The notes beneath the pieces are model-generated. The model worked only from the letters and a program-made list of their open reading frames with translations, made no database searches and was not told the DNA's origin. Below are positions 27,901-42,900 of a DNA stretch of 64,000 bases, one piece after another. A program made the translations under genes and the position numbers. Origin of the DNA: Denitrobacterium detoxificans. Its GTDB lineage: Bacteria > Actinomycetota > Coriobacteriia > Coriobacteriales > Eggerthellaceae. The stretch is taken from positions 1,768,432 to 1,832,431 of the forward strand of contig NZ_CP011402.1 in assembly GCF_001643775.1 (NCBI RefSeq). The letters are read 5' to 3'. Within the stretch, counting starts at the first letter, position 1, and every line of letters starts with the position of its first letter.

Positions 27901-30900
27901 TCGGGTTGTCCGGGTAGGCAATGCCAACCAGGTCCTCATAGGTCATGCCAATGGTGGCATAGACCGGGTCGCCGTTCGCGTCGACCGAAAGCGTGCCATC
28001 GCCCAGCTTCACCTGCCAGCCATCGAACGTATAGCCAGCCTTGGTGGGAACATCCACCGCGCAGGCATTCTTGCCATCGGCGAACTTGTCGTTCGTCCAG
28101 GCCACGTTGCTGATGGTCTGACTGGGCTGGTCATACGTCCAGCCGTAGTTCATCACATACGCGGGCAAGTCGGTACCGTCGATATCGCCGTCATCGTAAA
28201 TGACCTGGTAGTCGCTACGCTCCTGCCAACGCGCGTGCAGCGTGAGGACGTTGGGCGTGCTATCCGGCAGGTTCATCTTCTGGAACGTGTAGGTGTTCAG
28301 CGCCTCTTCCCAGAACGACGGATCATCGTACACCTGGTCATCAGTCATGGCGCTCGGCGTAAGCTGCGTCTGGTAATCCCAGCGCACGAACGTGTAACCG
28401 GGACGCACCGTGCTGGCGCTCGGCAGCAGATTCGTGTCCGTAAGGGCCAGAACGGCCTTGCGGTTCAGCGGCGTGCCGCCATGCGTGTTGTATTCCACGA
28501 AGTACGTGCCATAGGCATCCCACTGCGCCGTAAAGGTAGTGGGGCCAAGGATGGCCAGGTCGTCAACCTCGTATACCCAGCCAGTAACCGGCGTGGTGGC
28601 AATGGAGCCATCAGCCTGAACCGGCCACATCTCGTAACTCCACGGATACGGAGACTTGGGAACGATTTCTGCCGGGTTGTTGGAAACGGCGTTCACGATG
28701 GTCTTGTCGGCCGTGTCGTTGTACTTCACGGTCTGCACGTTCACGTACGGGTTGCTCGTATCGATATAGCCACCCGTGGCGCTCACGAAGTTGACCTGGT
28801 ACTCGTTGGGCTCGAAGTTGGCCACGTAGGTCACGCCATCCACGAACACACCGTCAGCGTTATGCGTGGGCGTGATCTTGTTGGTGGTTGCATCCACGGT
28901 ACCCAGCAGCGTGCTGCCATCCTTCATGGTCCAATTCACGAAGTGGTAACCCGTATTGGCCGTGGGGGTAGACCCCAGCACGTTCGTGGACGTGGAGATG
29001 ACCGTCTCGCTCGTGGGCAGGACCGAACCGAACAGCGGATCGTTGGGCTCGTACTTGATGGTTACGGGTACGGGCTCCCACACCGCAATGAGCTTGGCAT
29101 TATGGCCCGGCATCGTAAACGTGCCACCCGACGGGTAGATGTACCCGCTCTCGTCGCCATCGAGCTTCCAGCCTGCCAGCTGGTAGCCATCCTTCTCGGC
29201 CGTGGCAGTAGCATTATTGGGAATGCCCACATGCGTGCCCGTAGCGTATTCGCCCGACGGGTCGGTGGAACCCGTAGTCCAGCTGCCGCCATTGGTATCG
29301 AAGATAAGCGTCTGCTTGGTGGGCGTCCACTGCGCCGTGAACGTGACGCTGCTGTTGGTGAACGGGGTGCTCACGTTCGTCTTGGACGTGCCGGTAATGG
29401 TGCCGGTATCGCCCGTATCCAGGTTCTCCCATACCCATCCGGTGAACAGGTAGCCCTCGATGTGCGCAGGCACGTACATGCCGATGTCGCTCTGCCATAC
29501 CGTCTCAGCGCCGTACTGGTAGTCAGTGCCGTTTACGCTGAAGGGCGAGGGCACGGCCACGTAACGCGTAGCACCGGAAAGCGTGGAGCTATCGGTGGCG
29601 CTGTAGGCCTTCGAGACGTCGGTCCAATCGCCAACCGTCTCGCCATTCACGCCCGTGCCGCGCAGATAGGAGATGATCTGCTTCTGTACCAGCACTGCGG
29701 TGAAGGTGAGCGGGCCGGTTACCTGGATGCTCTCGGGATCCATGGTGGTACCCGTGACACCCTTATCGGGGCCATCGGTGTACTCGTACTCCCACATGAC
29801 CACATAGCGCGTGGGATCGGGATTCACCACGGTAATCGGGTCATTGGCGGTGCCGTCGTAGTTGGCGTCGCTCAGGCTCGGGTACAGGTCGGTGGGCACG
29901 TACTGGATATAGCTCGTGCCGCTCATGGAAGCGCCATTTACCTGCACCTCAGGCGTGGGGCTAATGGGCCCCGACACCGAAGGATCGATCTTGACGTCCT
30001 TGTTGTAGGTGACGGGCTGCTTTTCGCGCGTCCACTTGCCCGTTACCACCACATTGCCCTTGGGCATGGTGAACGAGGTGTGGGTAGCGTTCCACGCATC
30101 GTTGGGCAGGGTGAGCGCCGTGCTCGTGCCAGCCGGGGTGTAATCCACGGTTACGTGGGCGTAATCCCAGCCGTCAAACGTCCAGCCGAATACCGTTGCC
30201 GGGGTATCGGTGCGCAGAGTATGCGTACCACCCGGGGCCACGGACTGGATGGGGTTCGTGATGGTGGGCGCGGGGCTCGGGCACTCGTCCGGGTCGCTGC
30301 TGAACTGGTAGGTAACGGTGAACGGGCTGGTCTCGTAGTAGAGCTTCAGAACCGTAGTGCCGTCGCCTGCCACGGTTGCGCTGGCAATGGTGCCGGTAAC
30401 GCCCGTGTTCAGCATGTAGCCGTCGGCAATGTAGCGATTCACATCATCGGGGCTGCTGGTGGAATAGGTCACCGTGCTGCCCGTGGTGGCAGTACGCGTT
30501 TCGGTCTCGTCGGGCACGGCGGCATAGGTGCCATCGGGCAGCTGCTTGTAGAACTGCACCGTGTAATTCACGTCTTCCGCTTCGGTGAGAGCCGTATAAG
30601 TGGCGCTCACCCACCCGCCGTTCAGGTTGCCAACGCTGGCCATCTTCGACAGGTCGAGCGTCCAGCTGCCATCAGAATTCTCGGTGAGCACACCAGAGGG
30701 ATTGTTGTCACTGCTGGTGCCAACCGTATAGGTTTCCTCACTAGCAGCGCCCACAACCGTGGCCTTCCAGCCAACGATCTTATAGCCGGTAAGAGGCATT
30801 GCGGTAACGGGAGACAAGCCCGCACCGGTAGCTCCGCCAACCAGCTGGGTAACGCCGCTCACGGCCGTACCGCTTGCCGTAGCCCCGTCGTAGAGCTGAG

Positions 30901-33900
30901 CATGCGCGGTATCGTCCACCGCGTAGTTGATGGGCGTGGTGACTTCCTTCCACTTCGCGTAGATGGTCACCGTACCGCCATCGGCGATGGCGGCGGCACC
31001 GGAAGCGGCGTCGACAGCCTTCAGAGCCTCAGCAAGATCGCCATAGCTCATCGTAGCGCCACTCGTAAGCTGGCTGCCCGCCTTGTAGTCGCTCGTGAGC
31101 CACCAGCCATCGAAGGTGTAACCGCTGCGGTCGACGTCGTAGTCGCCCGGAACCAGCGTATAGCCTGCTGCAGTAGCGTTATCGGTCCACTTCAGCGGCG
31201 TTTCATCAGTACCCAGGAACTGGTTGCCAGCCACCGCGGCGATCGAACCGCCCTTCAGGTCGTACTTCACCGTGTAGTTGCTGTTCTCAATCCACTTGGC
31301 GTACAGATCGTAGCTCGTGGTGGTGTACTTGCCGGTGCCGGAGCCCTTCAGGGCAGCCTGCAGGTCGGCCAGCTGCTTTACCGTCCACGTGCTCTTGTTG
31401 GCGTTGTAGCCATAGATTGCCGGGTAGTTGAAGGCAACGGAGCCATTGCCCGCGAACCAGCCGTCGAACGTGTAACCGTCACGCGTGGGGCCAACATCGT
31501 AGGAGGCGCCAATGTACGTATCGGTATTCCAGTCCAGGCCGGTCTTCTGAATCACGTCGCCAAGAGGCGTGCTCACGGTGTTCTGCGGGTAGCTGTAGCG
31601 GCCCGCAGGATCGCTGCCGGTATTCAGGTTGTAGTTGACGGTGTATTCCATCTCCTTGTACACCACGCGAGCTTCCAACGTGCGCGTGCCGCTGTAGAGC
31701 GCGCTTGCCAGAGCGCTCTGGATGGCCGGGTCGTTGTACGCCACCACGCCACTGCTGGGCACGTACGTATCGGTGCCATTGTAATTGCCGGCGCTATCGA
31801 ACGAGAAGTCGAAGCTGCCATCGGCATCGGTGTCGATGACCCAGCCGTCAGGCGTAAAGCCATCATAGGTGACGAAGCTAGTGCTCGGCGAGGTAATGTC
31901 CACATTGGATGCAGCCGAGATCTTCTTTTCGGCACGATTCGCGTCGCCCACGGGCTTCGGGTCGGTACCCGGAGCCACCTGGTAGTTCACGCTCCAGCCG
32001 GTCTTCGTCCACTTCGCGTACAGGTACACGTAGCTCTTGTCAGACTGCGCATTGTAGGCAGCATAGTTATCGCTGCTCGCGGCAATCTCCTGGATGGTCT
32101 TGTCCCACTTGCCACTGGTATCGGCGTCTTCGATCTTCACGCCGCCGCCATCCTTGGCGGTGTACCAGCCCTCAAAGGTGTAGGTACTGGTATCGGTACC
32201 CACCGACTTGCTCGGGATAGTGGTAATGGCCGTGGGATTCTCGGTCCACTTGAAGTACTGGTCGGTAGCGTGGACCACATCGCTTGCGCCCGTGGTGTCA
32301 GACGGATCGTAATCGGCGATGTAGCGGACCTTGTAGTTGTCCACCTCGCTCCAGACCGCGTACAGCGTTACCTCAGCCGGCCCGCTATAGCTCGTCAGTT
32401 CGCCATGCGTACCGGTGTTGTAGCTCACCACGCCAGACGGAGCCGAAAGGTTCGCATCAGGTGCGCTGGCCAGCGGGTTCTTCGACCAGCCAAGGAACGT
32501 GTAGCCATTTACGCTGTAGATATTCTTGTTCAGGTCTTCGGGGGTACCCCACGTGAAGTCCTGGTCGGGGCAGCTACCCGAATAGATCGTGGTGCCCACG
32601 GGCAGGTTCGGGTCGAACTTCACCGTGTAGTCGGCCAGTTCGTAAACCTCCACCAGGCGCAGCGGGCGCGCGGGGATGGTGTAGCTATTGCCATCGGTGC
32701 CCGTGGCGCTCGTCAGGCCATTCGTAACGCTTACGTTCAGCGTCTCGCTGGCAGCAGCCACGGCCGAAGCCAGGGTGGTATTGCCCGCGGCAACCAGGAT
32801 CGGCGTGCCAGAGGCATCGCACACCGCACCCTGGGCATTGGCGTTCGGGTCACTCGGATCGTATTCCGCCCAGCCCTTGAAGGCGTAGGGATGGCCCGAA
32901 AGCGTCTTGTCAGCGCGGCTGCGATAGATGTTCTGGTCGCTGGCGAAGGCACCGTAGTTGGTGGGCGTGGCGTACACTTCCGCGCCGGTTCCCGTGGAAT
33001 CCAGCAGGTTCGCGCCATCCTCGTTGTAGTACACAACGTAGTAACCTTCACCCGACATATTGTCATAATCCCAGTTCACATACAGGGTAACGTCTTCCTT
33101 GGCAACCGATTCATCCACCGAAGGTGTAGAAGCGGAATCCTGGACGCTCTTGAACACGGGGTCGGATCCAACGGTCACGGTAATGCCGTTATTCCACAGA
33201 CCCTTGTACGAACCCGTAGCACCCGATCCGGTAGCGGAATCGCTCCAATGCAGGAAGCTATAGTTGCTGCTGGGCGGATTCCAGAAGTCGTACAGGTTCT
33301 TGCCATTACTATCGGTCTCAATATTGCCGAAGCTGTCGTAATCGAAGATGTAAGGCAGCGTAAGCGTATCGCCGTACTCGTACGTGGGCAGCGGCGTCTC
33401 GTACTGCCACACGCCCGAAGTGCTGTACGTAGCCGTGGTCGTGGTGCATGCGCCATCGGTGCCCATGTTGCGATCGAGCGTAACGGTGTACTGGCGGTTC
33501 TTATAGATGGCGTACAGCGTGGTGTCCTCCGTGGGAAGCGTAAAGGAGCTGTTGGCGCCTACCTGGATGGAACCGGTACCGTTAGCATTGCTCGCCCACT
33601 TGTCGAACTCACGCGCGTACGGGGGTACCACACCATGGCTGTTCGTACCGGGGCTCGGCGTGAACGTGTCATCGTCCATGGAGGTGCCGGAGCCGCTGCC
33701 ATACGTGTACGTCTGCGTGTACGACGTCTGGCCGGCGGGCGTCTCGCCGTTGTTGGCATTGCCCGAGCCACCATTGCACACGTACGTAATGGTGATGGTC
33801 TTGCCCACCCACACGGCCACCAACGTGGCATCCGAGCCAGGCATGGTGAACGTATCGTTCGTAGTATCCGTGTCGTTGGCATTGTAGATGGTTACCGCAC

Positions 33901-36900
33901 CCGTGCTGGGGTCGGTGTACTTCCAACCGCCAAACGTGTAGCCATCGGGAATATCGGTGGCCTGAATCTCGGGCACTGTATCCACCGTGCCAGTTGCAAC
34001 GTTATTCTTCACCACATCGGGCGAGGTGGAGATGTCGTAATCGTAGGTAAGCGTATGCACGCTCGCCTTGATTACCGGACGGAACGTCGTATTGCCGCGA
34101 ATGGCAATGGTGCTCGGGTCGGTGGTTTCGCCCGTGATGGTCTTGGTGTCGGCATGCCACGTCTCAGCCGCAGTCGCCAAACCGCTCATGCTCGCATCGC
34201 CAATCTGAATGGTGTATTCCCACTTGCCGCCATCTTGCTCGTAACCCGTGGCAACGCTCGTCACCTCGTAGTTGGCGGAGCTACCCGTCATAGCCACGGG
34301 GTAACCTTTGTAGGCAACGGTCTGCGTGGTGGCCAGACCACCCACCGTGGCAAGGCCGGCAAGGTCGGGCAGGAACTCGACCGTGTAGTTCTTGGGCACG
34401 AAGTGCGCACTGAAGGTATCGCTCTCGTACGCCTGAACGGTCGTGCTCGTAGCCGGGTCGGTCGTAACCGTGACCTTCTGCGGGATGATGCTCTGTGCGC
34501 CCATTACCAGGCCAGAGGCGGTGGACCAGCCATCGGTCTCCAGGTCCTTAGCGGGATAACTCGCGCTCGTCCACTTCTCGAACTCGTAGCCGTAGTTCGG
34601 CAGTGCGTAGGCGCCCGTGGGGCTCGTGGGAGCGGTCACCCCATCATTGTGCACCGTTTCAGGATTGCTCACGCTGGCCAGGTTCATGGCCACCGTGCCA
34701 CGAGCTTCAGGGGTAAGGGATGCAGAATCCACGACGTACGTATACGTGGCATCGGCGGGCTCCCACACGGCCTTCAGCTTCATGCCGCCGTAGCGCATGG
34801 TGATGACCTCGGTGGTGGTAAAGGTCTTGGCAGCCGCGGGAGCCGCGCCATTTTCCTCCACCAGTTCCCAACCGGTCAGCTTAAAGCCGGTGCGCGCGGC
34901 AACGGGCTGAGAGCTCAGGCTATTGCCCACGCCATCGTTCCAGGTGACCTTCGTGTCACCCGTACCGCGCGTGAGCGTGGCGGAAGAGGAAACCGCCGTG
35001 CCATCGCTCGTGATAGTGCCGCCATTGGCGTCGAATTCGGCATCGAACTTCTCGGCATCGTACACGGAATCGAGCGTGAAGTTGCCAAGCACGTTCATGT
35101 TGTACAGGTCGGACATGCTAATGATCTCGTACTTCTTGGTACCAGCCGCCACTTCGGCCGCCGTACCGCCGTCGGGATCGAGTGCCCACGTGGTGTAGTA
35201 GTACGGATCGGGAGTTACCGGGGCATAGCTGGAATCCACGCGATCGGTGTTGGTCACGTGCCAGCCAACAAAGGTGTAACCGGTCTTGTGCTTCGGCGTA
35301 GTTTCAGTAGCCGAAGCGCTGCCCGTTACGCTCGTGCCCGGATACGGAATGGTATCGGAAACGCGCAGGTTCTGATATACCTTCGCGGGCGTGAAGTCGT
35401 CGCCCACGTTATCGTTGTTGTACGTAACGGTGAAGATCTCGTCGAAGTTCGCCGTGAGCAGGGTATCCTGCAGGATTATCGCATCGGCGCTGGTGGCCGG
35501 ATTGGTGGAGTACTTGGTGGCACTATCGTAACCCGTCCACGTCCAGTTGGTAAATGCGAAGTCGCTTGCCGAGCCCGTCGCGGCCGTATCACCCGTGGCA
35601 GACACCGTCTGGCCACTTACGTCCACGCCGCCAATAGTAGACCCCGCATCCAGCACCAACGTGGGTTTGTCAAACGCACGCACCGTTTCCTGGTACACAA
35701 CGGTACCAGCCGAAGCTTTCTGCCCGCCTGCAGTAAGGAAGCCGTTCGTATCGGCAACATACGTCACCGTAAACGGATGACGCACCAGCTCCAGGCGCAG
35801 GGTCACGTCACGGTCGGGCATCGTGAAGGGGCTCAGACCTGCCACGTTGCCCAGCGTAGTGGCACCCGTATCGGTGTCCACCCACACGAGCGCGGTACCC
35901 GTGGGCAGGTCGTAGACATCAAGGCCCTTACCAGCGTAATACGCAGTGATATCGGCCTCGGTAGGCATGTCAAGAGCCTTAACCGTCTGGCCCGTACGAT
36001 ACGTGTTGTCGCCAGCAATGCCGCCCGTATCGGTAAGAAACGCGGGATTAGTAAGGCCAGACAGCGTGCCAAGGTTGCCATACTCGTACGTTACCGTATG
36101 GGTATTGCGCTTGTAGTACACCTTGAACGTGGTGCCCGAGCCAGCCAGCGTCTTCGTCCAATCGGCATTCTGGGCCGTATCGAGCGAGTAATCGCTGGTC
36201 ACTACGGACGACGCCGTGTACTCGGTGGTATTGCTTGCCGAGGGGGCTACCGTGTAGCTCGTAGCCGTCTTCAGCGCCGTGGAGCCATCGCTTTCTTTCT
36301 CGATGGGAACCGTGTTATCGGGATTCGTCTGATACGTGCCATCTGCCAGCATCAGATACTCTTCGACATTGACATCCTGGGCGGCCGCAGGCTCCCAAAT
36401 GGCGTACAGGTCGGTGTTGCCCGTAATGGTGCGAGCCGTGTTGATGTACGCCGTATCGGCCACACCAGCTGCACTGTACGTGGGATTCGTAGCGCTTGCA
36501 TTCGTATCCCAACCCTTGAAGACATAGCCAGGACGCGTCATGGTAATGCCAACGGCAGTGCCAGTGCTCTCGTCGTACAGACCATACGTGGTGTTGTTGC
36601 TGCCATTGTGCACGTCCATGGTGTACGAGCCAGAGCTTTCGTTCTTCATGATGTTCTCGCTGAACACCACGTCGGTTCCGCCACCGGCAATGATGTCGGC
36701 AACGGTCTGCGGCGTAGCCGTGCCCACCTGGATCTTGGCATCATTGGCATTCGCGTGGTAGTTCACGGCAAGCTCGTCGCTCCAGATAGCCGTCAGCGTA
36801 AACGTGGTGCCGTCGGTAATGCGCCACGTGGGGCTGGCCGCCTGAATGATAGAGGCAAGCGTAGCGCCCGTGATGGTCTGGGTAGCCCCACCCACCTGTA

Positions 36901-39900
36901 CGTTCGCGGTGGTGCCAGCCGTGCCCAGCGACACGTTCCAACCAGCAAAGCTCTTGCCAGCGGCAGCACCCGCTGCGGTCAGCGGAGCAGGAATCGCGTC
37001 CAGAGTAATGCCCGTGGTGTAACCAATATCAGTGATGGAATCAATGTTGTAATTCTCAGTGCCAGGCGTGTTCGTAGCATTGTAAATCTCATTACCCACA
37101 GCAGGCGTGTAGGGAATGGTTCCCGAGGAGAACTGAATGTTGTACTCAACAGGCTTCCAGACCGCGTAGAACGTATTGCCCGAGCTCGTGCTGTCATCGG
37201 AAGGATCGGGCTGAATGGTGTACACATCGTTCACCGCGTAGTCCATGACCTCGCCCGAAGCGCTCACGTGGCTAGGATCGCCAAATGCGGCGATATACGC
37301 GTCGGTCAGATCGCCAATGTTCGTCTTCGTCCAGCCCACGAATACGCGGCCCGCATGAGTGCTGTCGGTCTCCCAAGTTGCCGCACCCGTGGTTGCCTTG
37401 TCGAGCACGTTGTAGCTTGCGCCCGTCACAATGGCCGAGCCGTTGTCGGTATACGTGTTCGCCGTATTCAGCGAGTCAATGTAGGTGATGTCGAGCGTCT
37501 TGGGAGTGTACTTAGCGTACAGCTTGATAATGCCGCCGGTGCTACCCACGCCCGTGGTACCCAGGTTAACGATGTCCTCAACCGTGGTCGTAGCATGCGG
37601 CTTCGACACTTCGGTAATCTTAGTCGTCGTGTAATCGGCGGAGTTGTACCAGCCATCGAACGTGTAGCCGGGCTTGGAAACGCCGTTGGTGTACACGGTA
37701 CTTGTGATGGAGTTAGCGAAGATCTTATCGGTATACGTAAGGTCGCGGTCGAAGCCAGAACCCTGCGTCACGCCATCCGCGGTGCCCAGCTGCGTCCACG
37801 TAGTGGAGCTGCTGTTGGGGGAATCCGGGACGCGGTACTCAACGCTGAACTTCAGCTGCTTGGTAACCGTGGTGAACGTGATGTCAGCCGACTGATTACC
37901 CGTTCCACGCCCAAACGTGATCTTGGCAAGGACCGCAGCCCACTGCGAGGTGGCAGAAGCGCTCGAGGGATCGTACGCCGCCTTCGCGGTAGAGGTGCCC
38001 ATCAGGTTGATGAAGTTCTGCTCTGCCGTGCTGGTGGTCGTGTCGTCGCCGTCGCTGGTGGCATACGTCGTGCCATCAGAGGTCGTCCACGTCCAACCAA
38101 CGAACTGGTAGCCCGAACCGGCCTTGGGGACGGCATTCGTCATGCCGGCACCCGTAGTAGTGGTGCTCCAGTCGGGAATCTGGGCGGTACCCAGCGTGGT
38201 GCCGCTGGCAATGCCCGTATACTCGGCGGTTTCGCTTGCCGTAAACGGCGCGCCGCCCGATGACCAAGAATACGCGCTCGTATTGTCAATCGCATACGTG
38301 ACCTTGTACTCCTTGAGCTTCCACGTAGCGTAGAACGTGGTATCGCCATTGATGGTCACATCGGTGGGGCTCTTGCCACTCATGGACGTTTCCGACGTCA
38401 CCGTGGTCGGCGAGCTATCGCCGGGGAACGTTACCGAACCCACGAACGTCCAGCTGTCGATCTCGTAGTCATTCGTGCCATCCTGGCTCGTGTCGCCATA
38501 GGATGCCTTGGTGGGGGTACCACCCTGCGAAACCAGTTCGGTGGCGCTATACGGGCTCGTAGTCTTCACGGAAACGCCCGTAGCGTCGCTCGGGGAAGCC
38601 GCATACGTAACGGTGTACTGCTGGAAGGCCCATTCGCCCGTCAGGGTTACCGCACGTGCGGGCATAACCTGAATGTAGTTAGCGCTCGTCACGGTTACCT
38701 TGTCGGTAGTAGCCGCATCGCTCCAACCGCTGAAGTAGTACGAACCGGCGTTGTAGCCCGACTTCAAGGGCAGGCCACCTTCGCCAACGGGCGTAGAGGA
38801 AGAGCTGTAGTTCACGTTGCCGCCATTAGCAGTGCCCGCGGCAAACGGAGCGCCCCAACGCGCCTTATCAGTGTAGAACGACGTCGTAGAGCCGTTATCA
38901 ATCGGAATGGTCGGATACGGGTTCGCAGACACGCCCGTGGCCAACGTAGGCTTGAACGTGATCTCGAACGTGGGACGCGTGTACGGCACGCAAATGACGG
39001 AGGCTCCATCGCCTGTAATGCCACCGCCAGCCATCACGACGCCGCCATCCACCACGGAGGGAGTGCCCATGGTCCACAGGCTCGTGGGAGCCACGCTACC
39101 AGCCGCCGTCTTGTCGTCGGCAGTGATGTTCGCGGCCTTCGTCCAGGAAGACGCAGCCGTAGCATCGCTGGAATCCTTGGCCTCGGCCTTCGCACCCGTC
39201 AGGCTGACAGGCTGGAAGGCGTAGCCGTCGGCGTAGTACGTGCTCGTACCGTTGGTGGCGTACGCGCTGGCACCGTCGGTAGTATCCACGACGCCCGCAT
39301 CAGCCGTCCCGTCATTGGCACCGGGGTTCGCGGCATCCATAAGAGCCGCCGTACCGTCGGCGCTCTGGTAGTAACGCACGATCTGGTACTGCACGGGCAC
39401 CAGGTCGAACCAGATTTCCACGACGTTCGTAGAGGTGGTCGCGGTAATCGTGGGCGTCACGAACGAGGTCGGGTGCGAGCCATCGGGGAACTCGATTTTG
39501 CTGTTGGTACGCGGATCAGCGTAGCCATCGGGCATAGTGGGAGTCGTGCTCGTGAAGTCGGCGTCGGTCAGCGTGTTGTCGAAGTAGGAGCTCACGTTCC
39601 AACCACTCGTACCGAACTCAGTGTTCTGGATGGTACGGGCCTGGGCAAACGCCTCATCGCCAATCTTCATCTGCGTACCCACAACGCCATTGCTGTACGT
39701 CTGCGTGCTGTCCTTATAGGTAAGGTTGCCAGCCGCGTCAGCCACCTGCACATGCACCTTCACCGTGTAGTCGATGGTGCTGGAGGGGCCATAGTACGCC
39801 GTGAACTTCGTGGGAGCGGTGATGGCCTCAGCCGTGGGACTGCCCGAAATAGGCGTCTCGGCCGACCAGGTGGTGCCATCATACGTGCTAATGGTCCAGT

Positions 39901-42900
39901 GGTCGATGGCGTAGCCCGGGTTCGACGTGCTAGTAACCAGGCCAGTCATGGTCGGGTTGCCATTGTGGTCGACCTGCTCGCTCGTGGTGCCGCTCACGCT
40001 AGCCGTGGTGGTATCGCTCGAATCAATGAGCGTGGTATCCATGGCAGCTGCGTAATCAACCTGGTACTCGGTGATCTTCCAAGTACCGGTAATCACCAGG
40101 TTCTTCGCGGGAACCGTGTACGTGTTCACCGGCGAAGCAGCCGTGCCATCGGTAACCGTGGTGGGCGTGGTGGAGTCATCGGTGCTCCAACCCACGAAGG
40201 TGTAGCTGTACGAGGTACCACCCACGGTGCCCGTAGCCACGTCACCCACGATGGGCACGCCCACGTAGCTGCCAGCGCCATTGCTATCGGCGATGTTCAT
40301 GGTATCGCCGAAGGCCCGGCCCGTGGCATCCAGCGCATCCACATCCATGGTGGTGCCAGCATTGGCGTTGCTGCCGCCAATGGTGAAGGAGCTATAGTTG
40401 CCGGTAAGGGCAGCAATGCTGTCGCCGCTATCGCCTGCATACGTGAAGTCCACGTCGTAGGAGTCATGCGACCAGATGGGCACGATGGTGCAGCTAGTCG
40501 GGCTGCCCACGTACACCTTCCAGGGATTTGCACTGGTGATTTCCGAACCAGTGACCGTTCCATCAAAGTGCGTGTTCAGCGGCGTGGTGCCGTCGGCCGC
40601 CACACGAGCGCTATCGCCCAGCTGCGTTGCGTTCTCCATGAACTCGTAGCCCACGAGCGTATAACCCGTACGCTTGAGCTCGGAAGACGTGGGCAGGGTA
40701 TACCACGTATCGGGCTGAACCGTAGTAGGCATACCCGAGGCCGAGAGCGTAACATCAAGAGCCGTGTAACCAGAATCGATCTTTATGGAGCTCTCGTTGG
40801 CCACTAGCGGGTCGCCTTGATAGTCGTTGCCCGTCTTAGTACCCCAAGCTAAGAACGTAACGCTCTGGTCAACAGGCTTCCACAGAGCCGTCAGGTCGCG
40901 ATTGGCGCTACCGTCGGGCAGAGTGGCCGACCACGTATACCCCGTGGGGGTACCCCCGGGTACGTAACCCGCACTGTTGGTAATGTAATTCGTGGTCCCC
41001 TGCGGCCACGTCCAACCCAGGAACGTGTAGCCCGTCAGGTAGTCGCCCGTATCGGGCGTGTTGTCAGTATCGTACAGAGGCATATCGGCCGCCGCCGTAG
41101 TGGGGGGAACCGAATGCGTATGGTTCGTCTCGTTCCACAGGCCAACGGTCACCGTGGTGCCCGTCTTACCATCGGAAGCGGAGGACGGGTTGGCGTAATC
41201 GCCGCGTACGTACTTCACCTGGTTGCCATTGCCAAAGGCGGCATACAGGTTCACGGTAGCTACGCTGCCGGAAACCGTACCGCCACTCGTGAACGTGAAG
41301 TTCGTGGTGTTCAACGCCTTGGGCAAGGAAATGGTGGTCACCGTACCCGCGGCCGTCTGATCGGCATTGATCCAGCCCTGGAAGAAGTACGGGCTGCCAG
41401 CGTTCACGGTAATGGCATCGTCAACGTCGTTGGTGCCATCCGTCTTGATGACGTTCTCGCCATACTTCATCGTCTGCGTGGTCAGGCCCGCAATGCTGCT
41501 GAAGGTAGCGTTCGACGAGCCCAGCGTGGAGTTCTGGAATACAACGTCGATGTTATCGCGATACCAATAGCCCTTGATGACGGTATCGGCCGTGATGGTC
41601 ACCTGATGATTCGAGGCGACATTACTAGCCAGAATTACCGTGTCCGTGCCATTCTGCGTAACCTTCCAACCCAGGAAGTGCACGTAGTTGGTGCCGCCAA
41701 CACCACCAGGCAGACCAGCGGGAATCGTTTCCGTACCCGTGCTCAGCGTAGTGCCCGTGCTGTTGTAGTACGGCAGCTCGATGGTGGTGCCCACCGTTAC
41801 CGTTCCCGACTGGTTGGTGGGCAGCGGACGATCGGACGTGGTCACGAACGTGGTATTCGTAGCCAGATCGGCAAGCGAGGTATTCGTGCTGTCGGTATCA
41901 ACCCAGTTGTACGTAATGCTCAGGCCGCTCGGGCGATCATAGTACAGGTTGATCACGTTGTTGCTGGGGTTGCCCGAAACAACGTCGGTGATGGTCAGGC
42001 TGGGGTTGGCCCCCGTAAAGCTGGTGAAGTCATTCAGGCTCGTGCCCGCGGCAGCGCCATTGCTCTGCGCGCCATAGCTGGCATACGCAGGATTGGTAAC
42101 CGTGCTGAACGCCGACGTATCGGCAGCAGGCTCGCCCGAAGGACGCGCCGTGGAAAGCCCAGCGGTCACCATATCGTTGTAGGTCACCGTGCTGCCCACC
42201 GTGGCCGTAGAAATGGCCACGGGGCTGCCTTCGGCCGTGTACGTAGGCGTAGCGCCAATGCTCGTGGGAGCATCCTGATAGTAACGCTGCACGTAATACG
42301 TCACGGCACCTGCGGTGTAGTTCTCACGGAACCAGGTATCCTGCGTAATGGTCTGGCTACCCGGAGCCACGAACGCGCCTCCCGAGGTACCCAGGTTCGT
42401 CCAGTTCGTACCGTCAGTCGACATATCCCAACCATTCTGGTCAAGCGTCTGGCCCGCCGTGGGCGTATAGGCAACGGCGGTGTCGCTATACGCGCTGCCA
42501 TCAGCCGTGCTGGTGTAGGTGGTCAGCGGCTGGCCATAGTAACCTTCGTACGTAAGCGCCGAGGTCAGCGTACAATTCACGCCCGCCGTGGGGAACGTGA
42601 CCGTGTACTTCTGCAGCTCGGGCACGAACACGAAGTCCTTCTTCGTATCGGTGACGGTGACCTGGATGCCCGGCGTCGAGGTATCCTCGTCGGTTACGGC
42701 AACCCAGGTGCCGCCATTGTTCACGTACCACGTACCCGTGGGGGACGCAGTCGTGGAAGGCTTGTAGATATCGTCGTTGTTGCTGGTGCTGTTGGGGGTA
42801 TACCCCGGCAGCGTTACCTGCGTACCGGCTTCTGCCGAGCCCGAGGTGGAGGTCAGCGTACCAGTGCCAGTGAAGTCGTTGGTGCCACGCGCGTCAGAGC

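Noticed and set aside
24815-38263. 4482-codon plus-strand open frame opposite the LPKTG giant gene
   Set aside because: Same antisense artefact; no domain, ribosome site or signal, while the minus strand shows clear InlB repeats and a sorting motif.
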